Part shown: positions 57,156-64,000 of the stretch, in pieces
Layout: each line of letters opens with the position of its first letter
Numbering within the stretch: the stretch's first letter is position 1
Source: Candidatus Delongbacteria bacterium
GTDB lineage: Bacteria; CAIWAD01
Reading direction: 5' to 3'
DNA: 64,000 nt
NCBI GenBank assembly: GCA_041675285.1
Contig: JBAYTZ010000005.1
Location: 62,001 to 126,000, forward strand
The notes under the pieces: generated by a model
Databases searched by the model: none
The model's input: the letters and a program-made list of their open reading frames with translations, nothing else
Told to the model about the DNA's origin: nothing
Translations under genes and position numbers: made by a program

Positions 57156-58189
57156 CGCCGCTCTCCCCGGCGCGTGGTGGCGGGCGCGGGCCGGCAGCCC
57201 CGGGCCACCTCGGGGGGCGTCTGCGCGCTCTGGGGCGGGCTGGGCAAGCCCCAGCGGCGGGCCAGCCGGACGATGTCGATGAAGTGCAGCACGGGCAGCC
57301 CCTCTTCGTGGAAGAGCTGGAGCACGCCTTTGGTGCCGACCTCGCCCTCGCTGCCCGATTCACCCGGGTCGCCCGGGCCGTCCGCGTCGCCCAGCAGGCC
57401 GCCGGGCACGGTGCGGCCGTAGTCGTTGCCGCCCATCACGGGATGCCCGCCGCCCACGTTGATCAACAGGGCCAGGTGCTCGCGCGGGCCCAGGGCCTCC
57501 CGGCGCAGCTCCACGGCCTGGGGCAGGTTGCTGGGGTGCAGGCTGGCGGGCGTGGCGCGCAGCACGGCCTCGGCGGCGCGCTGGGTCTCCAGGGGCAGGC
57601 CGTTCAAGCGGTCGCCGCTGCCGCCGGGAGTGACGACGCACGATCCCTGGCGCAGCAGGCCGCGCTGGCGCAGCCAGCCTTCCACGAGGGGCCAGTTGAA
57701 GGTGGAGTCGTTGGCGCCGTAGGTGGAGGCACCGAGGCTGGCCACGCTGCGGTAGGGGATTCCGCCCGCCTCCAGGGTCAGCAGGACGGCCAGGTTCAGG
57801 CCGGGAAAGGAGCCGGTCATGGTGACGGCGACGGTGTCCCGGGGACCGATGCGCAGGCTGTCCAGCAGGCAGGCCACCACGCGGCACCAGCCGCTCTGGG
57901 CGGCGGTCTGCTTGGCCTCCTTCTGGCCCAGCGAGGTAGTGAAGATGCCGTCCGCGCCGCCGATCAGGCCGCTCAGGGCCGGATCGAGTCCGGCGTCCCA
58001 ACAGCCCGCGGCCCGGCGCCGGGCCAGCACCCAGCCGCTGGCCTCGAGCCAGGAGCGCTCGGCGCGCCGGAGCTGGGCCTCGCTGATGGCCGCCTGGGCC
58101 GTGGTCGGACCGAGCGCCACGAGCAGTAGCAGACCTGCCAGCAGGCTCGCCGTCTTGCCGGGCATCCAGCGGCTCCCCCGGGCGGACAT
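57152..58189 (-). CDS. Poly-gamma-glutamate system protein (TIGR04332/PgsW-like)
   Basis: A 345-aa exported or membrane-anchored protein. The N-terminal hydrophobic stretch (TASLLAGLLLLVALGPTTAQAA) is followed by a domain resembling the poly-gamma-glutamate system proteins of Fusobacteria. Resembling segments are IFTTSLGQKEAKQTAAQSGW, DTVAVTMTGSFPGLNLAVLLTLEAGGI, SLGASTYGANDSTFNWPLVEGWL, VTPGGSGDRLNGL and LALLINVGGGHPVMGGNDYG. In known cases such genes accompany pgsB and pgsC; neither is present here. The last 30 residues are low-complexity. It shares one base with the gamma-glutamyltransferase stop. The family assignment is from memory of the motif pattern, and the biochemical function is unknown. 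Confidence 0.65.
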   Translation of the reverse strand: MSARGSRWMPGKTASLLAGLLLLVALGPTTAQAAISEAQLRRAERSWLEASGWVLARRRAAGCWDAGLDPALSGLIGGADGIFTTSLGQKEAKQTAAQSGWCRVVACLLDSLRIGPRDTVAVTMTGSFPGLNLAVLLTLEAGGIPYRSVASLGASTYGANDSTFNWPLVEGWLRQRGLLRQGSCVVTPGGSGDRLNGLPLETQRAAEAVLRATPASLHPSNLPQAVELRREALGPREHLALLINVGGGHPVMGGNDYGRTVPGGLLGDADGPGDPGESGSEGEVGTKGVLQLFHEEGLPVLHFIDIVRLARRWGLPSPPQSAQTPPEVARGCRPAPATTRRGERR

Positions 58190-59958
58190 CAGGGCCGCAC
58201 CAGCACGGCCTGACCGTCCCGGCGCGGATCCGCCGCGCCCTCCAGCCCGCTCCGGCCCTGGGCGTCCGCCACCCGGGCGATGCCGTGGGCGCCGCCGAAG
58301 AAGGCGTCCATGGGACCCATCGGATAGAGCCGGTAGCCGATGCGCTCCAGGGCGGGGCCGGTCTCCGGCGCGAAGCGCGGTTCCCAGACCAGCGTGGTGC
58401 CCGCCGGATACCAGCGCGGAGCCTCGATGGCCGCCTGGAGGGGCTGGCCCAGTTGCAGGTGGTTGACCAGGATCTCGCTCATGCTGGACGGGATGCGCAG
58501 GCCGCCCGGCGTGCCCAGGCAGAGCACGGGGGCCCCGTCCTTCAACACGATGAGCGGCGCCATGCTGCTGCGCGGCCGCTTGCCCGGCTCCGGCGCGTTG
58601 GGGCTGTCCGGCTCCCAGCTGAAGTCGTCGATCTGGTTGTTGAGCAGGATGCCGTCCGCGGCCACGCCGGCGCCGAAGAAGTAGTTGAGGCTCTGGGTGA
58701 GGCTGACCAGGCGGCCCTCCGCGTCCCAGACCGAGATGTGCGTGGTGTTGCCCTTGTCCCGGGGCGACTGGCCGGGACGCGCGACGGGTTCTTCGCTCCA
58801 GAGCGCGCGGGAGCCCAGCGCGGGCCAGACGGCGTGGATGCCGTCGGGGTGGATCTGGGCCAGGACCTCCCGGGCCAGCGCGGGGCTGAGCAGGCTGTCC
58901 AGCGGGGTATCGTGGAAGGCGGGATCGGCGCTGCGGGCGGCCCGGTCACGCAGGGCCTTGCGCAGGGCCTCGCTCAGCACGTGCAGGCGGGTGGGCTCGT
59001 CCAGGGCCGCCAGATCCAGCGGCTCGAGGATCTCCAGGGTCTGCATCACGGCCAGGGCGCCCGTGGCCGGCGGCGGCGGCCCCACCAGCCGGTAGCCGCG
59101 CCAGTCGCTGGAGATGGTGCCGCGCAGGATGGCCTGGTAACCCGTCAGCTCGTCGGATTCCAGCCAGCCGCCAGCCTCTTTCACGGCCCGGCTGAGGGCC
59201 TCGGCGTGGCGGGCGGGAAAGGCCGAGAAGCCCTCGCGGGCGATTTCCTCCAGCACCCGGGCCAGGCCGGGGTTGGCCAGCGTGTCGCCCTCCATGGGCG
59301 GCAGGCCGTCCTTGAGGTAGAGTCCGGCGAAGGTGGAGTCCGTCAGGAAGAGCCCGGCGCGCTCGGCCACCAGTGCGGCCAGCGAGCGGCTCACCGGGTA
59401 GCCGTGGGCCAGGCGCAGGGCCGGTTCCACCAAGCGCGCCAGGGGCAGACGGCCGTGGCGTTCGTGGAGCAGGGCCAGGCCGGCGGCGGTTCCGGGCACG
59501 GCCACGGCCGTCCCGCCGTGGGAGCGCGCCGCATGGAGGGAGTCGGCCGGATCGAAGAAGGCCGCGGCCTGCAGGCCCCGGGGCGCCTGCTCGCGGAAGT
59601 CGAGGGTCTCGGCGGTGCCGTCCGGGGCGAGCACCAGCGCGAAGCCGCCGCCGCCCAGTCCGCTGGCCTGGGGCTCCACCACGGCCAGCACCAGGGCCGC
59701 CGCCACGGTGGCGTCCGCCGCCGTGCCGCCTTCGCGCAGCACGGCCGCTCCGGCCTCCGCGGCCAGGGGATGGGCCGCCACCACCGCCGCCTGGGCGGGC
59801 GCCGGCCCGGACACAGGGTGCGGCCCTTCGCCGCGGACGGCCGGAGAGAGCAGCAGGAGTGCGGGCAGCAGCGCCCAGCCGCGGGACCACCCCGCCACGA
59901 GGGCGGACAGACGAATCAGGCGCTGGCGGACGGGCCGGAGGCGGAGGGTGCCGGACAT
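58189..59958 (-). CDS. ggt: Gamma-glutamyltransferase
   Basis: A 589-aa exported Ntn hydrolase that cleaves or transfers gamma-glutamyl groups from glutathione and related peptides. A signal segment (WALLPALLLLSPAVRG) is followed by HPLAAEAGAAVLREGGTAADATVAAALVLAVVEPQASGLGGGGF, FREQAPRG and GTAVAVPGTAAGLALLHERHG. The autocatalytic Thr is T405 in KGNTTHISVWD, and the small subunit carries NNQIDDFS, PGKRPRSSMAP and LGTPGG. Proteins of this family also include poly-gamma-glutamate depolymerases (CapD). It is the first gene of the minus-strand operon and starts after AAGGGGA. The neighbours make poly-gamma-glutamate or gamma-glutamyl peptide turnover likely. Confidence 0.94.
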   Translation of the reverse strand: MSGTLRLRPVRQRLIRLSALVAGWSRGWALLPALLLLSPAVRGEGPHPVSGPAPAQAAVVAAHPLAAEAGAAVLREGGTAADATVAAALVLAVVEPQASGLGGGGFALVLAPDGTAETLDFREQAPRGLQAAAFFDPADSLHAARSHGGTAVAVPGTAAGLALLHERHGRLPLARLVEPALRLAHGYPVSRSLAALVAERAGLFLTDSTFAGLYLKDGLPPMEGDTLANPGLARVLEEIAREGFSAFPARHAEALSRAVKEAGGWLESDELTGYQAILRGTISSDWRGYRLVGPPPPATGALAVMQTLEILEPLDLAALDEPTRLHVLSEALRKALRDRAARSADPAFHDTPLDSLLSPALAREVLAQIHPDGIHAVWPALGSRALWSEEPVARPGQSPRDKGNTTHISVWDAEGRLVSLTQSLNYFFGAGVAADGILLNNQIDDFSWEPDSPNAPEPGKRPRSSMAPLIVLKDGAPVLCLGTPGGLRIPSSMSEILVNHLQLGQPLQAAIEAPRWYPAGTTLVWEPRFAPETGPALERIGYRLYPMGPMDAFFGGAHGIARVADAQGRSGLEGAADPRRDGQAVLVRP

Positions 59959-60075
59959 GGAGTCCCCTTGGCTGAGGATGAAAGCGCCCGCGGAGCGATC
60001 CCTGCTTCGCGGGCGACGGCTGAGGATAACAAAGCCGGGCCAGCGGGGAAGCGCCCCGGACGGGCAGCCGGTTGG

Positions 60076-60083
60076 TACATTGG
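60076..60083 (+). promoter_or_regulatory. Possible TAnnTTGG promoter element
   Basis: TACATTGG (60076-60083), 17 bp before the start of the exported-protein gene, matches the downstream promoter element. No TTG is found 20 bases upstream, and the distance to the ATG is short. Confidence 0.25.
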
Positions 60084-60099
60084 GGCGAAAGGAGACTCC

Positions 60100-60741
60100 A
60101 TGCGTCTTTCCCCCATCCGCCGGCTGACGCTGCTTCTAGCGCTGGCCGCCCTGTCGGCCTCCGCGCTGGCCGCCCCGCTCACGCCCACGCCCCAGGAAGC
60201 CCGGGACGTCCGCCGGGTGCCCGGCCGCGAGGAGCGGCCGCGGCTGCAGTTCCCCGCCGCCGAGGCCTGGAGTCTGGTGGAGACCCAGGCCGACCCGGGC
60301 GTGGAAACCCGCAGTTTCGTGCCCGCCCGGCCGCTGGGCGAACCGCCCGTGGACCTGGCCACGGTGACCGTCCTGCACGACCTCTGGAACGCCGACCTGG
60401 CCCGCACCCAGCACCTGTTCGGCCGCCAGCTCTCCACGGACTGCCCGGGCGTGCGCGCCACGCTGCTGCGCCAGGACACGACCGACGTGCGCCGGCGCCT
60501 GGTGCTCTGGACCTGCCCGGACGCCGATCCGCCCTTCAGTTCGCTGCAACTGCTGCTCCAGGGGCGCGACGACCTGTTCAGCGTGGAGCTGTTCAGCCGG
60601 AGCGGCCTGCTCTCCGACGGCCTGCAGGTGCGCTGGAGCGACTGGCTCTGGAACGCCGGGCTCTGCCTGCACAAGGGGCAGGGGGAACCCTGTCCACCCG
60701 ACAACTGGGATCGCCTGTCACGCCAGCCGGAGACGCCCTGA
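60100..60741 (+). CDS. Exported protein of unknown function
   Basis: A 213-aa protein with a clear signal peptide (RRLTLLLALAALSASALA). The mature part is mixed alpha/beta and contains four cysteines (STDCPGVRA, LWTCPDADP, AGLCLHKGQGEPC), which could form two disulphides in the periplasm. I recognise no family. ATG 60100 follows AAAGGAGA; the frame is open upstream in the antisense of ggt but lacks a signal peptide. It is divergent from ggt across a 141-bp gap and precedes uvrB by 145 bp, which has its own candidate promoter. Confidence 0.65.
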   Translation: MRLSPIRRLTLLLALAALSASALAAPLTPTPQEARDVRRVPGREERPRLQFPAAEAWSLVETQADPGVETRSFVPARPLGEPPVDLATVTVLHDLWNADLARTQHLFGRQLSTDCPGVRATLLRQDTTDVRRRLVLWTCPDADPPFSSLQLLLQGRDDLFSVELFSRSGLLSDGLQVRWSDWLWNAGLCLHKGQGEPCPPDNWDRLSRQPETP

Positions 60742-60779
60742 CAAAGCTGACAGAGCTGGCAGGAGCCGGGTCGGTCCGC

Positions 60780-60810
60780 TTGGTGGGCCGGGGGGATTCT
60801 GTTATCTTGG
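60780..60810 (+). promoter_or_regulatory. Candidate promoter of uvrB
   Basis: TTG (60780-60782), exactly 20 bases, then TATCTTGG (60803-60810), 76 bp before the ATG. This is a full match to TTG-N20-TAnnTTGG. No LexA-like box was recognised in the leader. Confidence 0.5.
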
Positions 60811-60886
60811 GCGTGAGACAGAAGTGGTTGACGGACGGCCCGATCCAGCCTGATCAGCAGGCGCGGGCACGGGTCGGGAAGGGCGG

Positions 60887-63055
<2,169 letters not shown>

Positions 63056-63085
63056 AGAAGCGACTGTAACGGGAGGAAGATCCAG

Positions 63086-63769
63086 ATGATGCTGACCGCG
63101 ACGGATGCCGCCCAGAAGGGCTGGTGGACCTGGGCGCTCAAGCACGGCAAGCCGGAACACCCTGACGTGGCCGAGATGAAGAAGCTGCTGGCGGTCTGGG
63201 AGAAACAGGCGGGACCGGAGCTGGAGGCGCGCGCGCTCAAGGACAAGCCGTCCGCCGTGCAGAAGGACCTGGAGCCCTACAAGGAGCTGAAGGATCACTG
63301 GCAGGTCTGCCTGATCGAGCTGATCCTTTCCGAGCGCAAGGGCATGTACGAGGCCGCCCGCGAGGCCTTCTTCCGCCCCTTCAAGGTGGACGACTCCACC
63401 CGCACGCGGCGCGACTGGCGCACCATGAAGCACACCACCGTGCTCTACCTGCAATTGCTGCTCAAGCGCACGGCCACCAACGAGGCCAAGCGGATCCTCG
63501 ACTTCATGGACCGCCGCTACAGCCTGGAGCCGCACGTGCTGGCCTTCGAGCGCGGGATGATCCACGCCGCCCTGGAGGAGAACCGCGAAGCCTACCTGTG
63601 CCTGGCGCGCGCCCTGCAGAAGAACCGCAAGGCCAAGGCCTGGCTGGACGAGGGAGTGGAGATCCTGGCGGGCAAGGACCTCTATCCCCAACTGCGCCTG
63701 CACGAGGACTGGGAGAGCTTCCTGGCCTCGCCGGCCAAGTACCTCAAGAAGCAGGGCTGGGAGCTCTAG
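63086..63769 (+). CDS. Helical (TPR-like) protein of unknown function
   Basis: A 227-aa soluble protein I do not recognise. It is predicted to be largely alpha-helical, rich in Lys, Glu, Trp and aromatic residues, with possible TPR-like helical pairs (HTTVLYLQLLLKRTATNEAKRILDFMDRRY; ALEENREAYLCLARALQKNRKAKAWLDEGVEIL). No signal peptide or membrane helix is present. ATG 63086 (or 63089) follows GGGAGGAAG. It lies 30 bp after uvrB and 2 bp before purD, so the three are probably one transcript, but that gives no functional clue. Confidence 0.7.
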   Translation: MMLTATDAAQKGWWTWALKHGKPEHPDVAEMKKLLAVWEKQAGPELEARALKDKPSAVQKDLEPYKELKDHWQVCLIELILSERKGMYEAAREAFFRPFKVDDSTRTRRDWRTMKHTTVLYLQLLLKRTATNEAKRILDFMDRRYSLEPHVLAFERGMIHAALEENREAYLCLARALQKNRKAKAWLDEGVEILAGKDLYPQLRLHEDWESFLASPAKYLKKQGWEL

Positions 63770-63771
63770 CC

Positions 63772-64000
63772 ATGCGGGTCCTGTTGCTGGGCGGGGGCGG
63801 CCGCGAGGCCGCGCTGGCCTGGTCCCTCGCGCGCAGCCCGCTCTGCCGGCAGCTGTTCGTGGCCCCGGGCAACCCCGGCCTGACGGACGGAGACTGCCGA
63901 CCCGGGCTGGATCCGCTGGACGGCCTGGCTGTGGCGGAGTTCTGCCGGGCCGAGGCGGTGGATCTGGTCTTCGTGGGGCCCGAGCAGCCGCTGGTGGCCG
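63772..64000 (+). CDS. purD: Phosphoribosylamine-glycine ligase PurD, 3'-truncated by the window edge
   Basis: PurD (GAR synthetase) makes glycinamide ribonucleotide in purine synthesis. Only the first 76 residues are visible: MRVLLLGGGGREAALAWSLARSP, FVAPGNPGLTDG and DLVFVGPEQPLVA, which match the N-terminal domain (GGREHALAW and VGPEAPLV motifs). The His usual in GGREHA is Ala here. ATG 63772 begins two bases after the stop of the preceding gene, implying translational coupling. The gene runs off the right edge. Confidence 0.93.
   Translation, partial: MRVLLLGGGGREAALAWSLARSPLCRQLFVAPGNPGLTDGDCRPGLDPLDGLAVAEFCRAEAVDLVFVGPEQPLVA

Overview
This is a high-GC bacterial chromosome segment made mostly of core metabolism and cell-envelope genes, with several large secreted proteins between them. 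No rRNA, tRNA, integrase, transposase or CRISPR array was recognised. Several clues point to an uncultured FCB-group lineage (Bacteroidota/Cloacimonadota/Delongbacteria-like): a gingipain-type protease next to a Porphyromonas-type peptidylarginine deiminase, secreted LTD, endonuclease I and FG-GAP proteins ending in a Fn3-like domain, a TIGR04332-type poly-gamma-glutamate system protein, and promoters of the form TTG-N20-TAnnTTGG that resemble the Bacteroidota primary promoter. The phylum assignment is inference from gene content, not a phylogeny.

Layout. 1-7 kb: the end of purH, then the rod-shape operon mreB-mreC-mreD-mrdA-rodA with overlapping genes; mreC appears to start at CTG. 7-10 kb: a COG2403 GTPase and the polyamine genes speD-speB. 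10.6-17.2 kb: two secreted LTD proteins (one carries endonuclease I) and an MltB-type lytic transglycosylase. 17.8-21.2 kb: dnaK with a candidate sigma54 promoter, then a nucleotide-sugar-epimerase-like gene coupled to an SRPBCC gene. 21.4-27 kb: a gingipain-like protease, two bacteriohemerythrins and a PPAD-like deiminase. 27-32 kb: an FKBP lipoprotein, a chemoreceptor, a secreted tail-collar protein and small exported proteins. 32-43 kb: a DUF2400 gene, nrnA, dxs, ispH, pepA, nadA, a PHP phosphoesterase, rny and a small Cys-rich protein. 43-49.6 kb: mdh, a spacer packed with repeats, elbB, glgC, two paralogous membrane proteins and a fused formiminotransferase-cyclodeaminase. 49.9-54.4 kb: a secreted FG-GAP protein and the pyrR-pyrB-pyrC' operon behind a PyrR attenuator; pyrC' has lost its metal ligands. 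54.5-60 kb, minus strand: a tightly coupled five-gene operon (gamma-glutamyltransferase, poly-gamma-glutamate system protein, DctM-like permease, 48-aa membrane protein, AstE-like hydrolase). 60-64 kb: an exported protein, uvrB, a helical protein of unknown function and the start of purD.

How the genes fit together. The Mre/PBP2/RodA complex and MltB act on peptidoglycan. Dxs, IspH and possibly ElbB belong to isoprenoid supply. NrnA, the PHP protein and RNase Y belong to RNA and nanoRNA turnover. The secreted protease and deiminase could act in series on arginine-containing peptides, and the minus-strand operon looks dedicated to gamma-glutamyl compounds. Intergenic gaps carry at least four dispersed inverted-repeat families.
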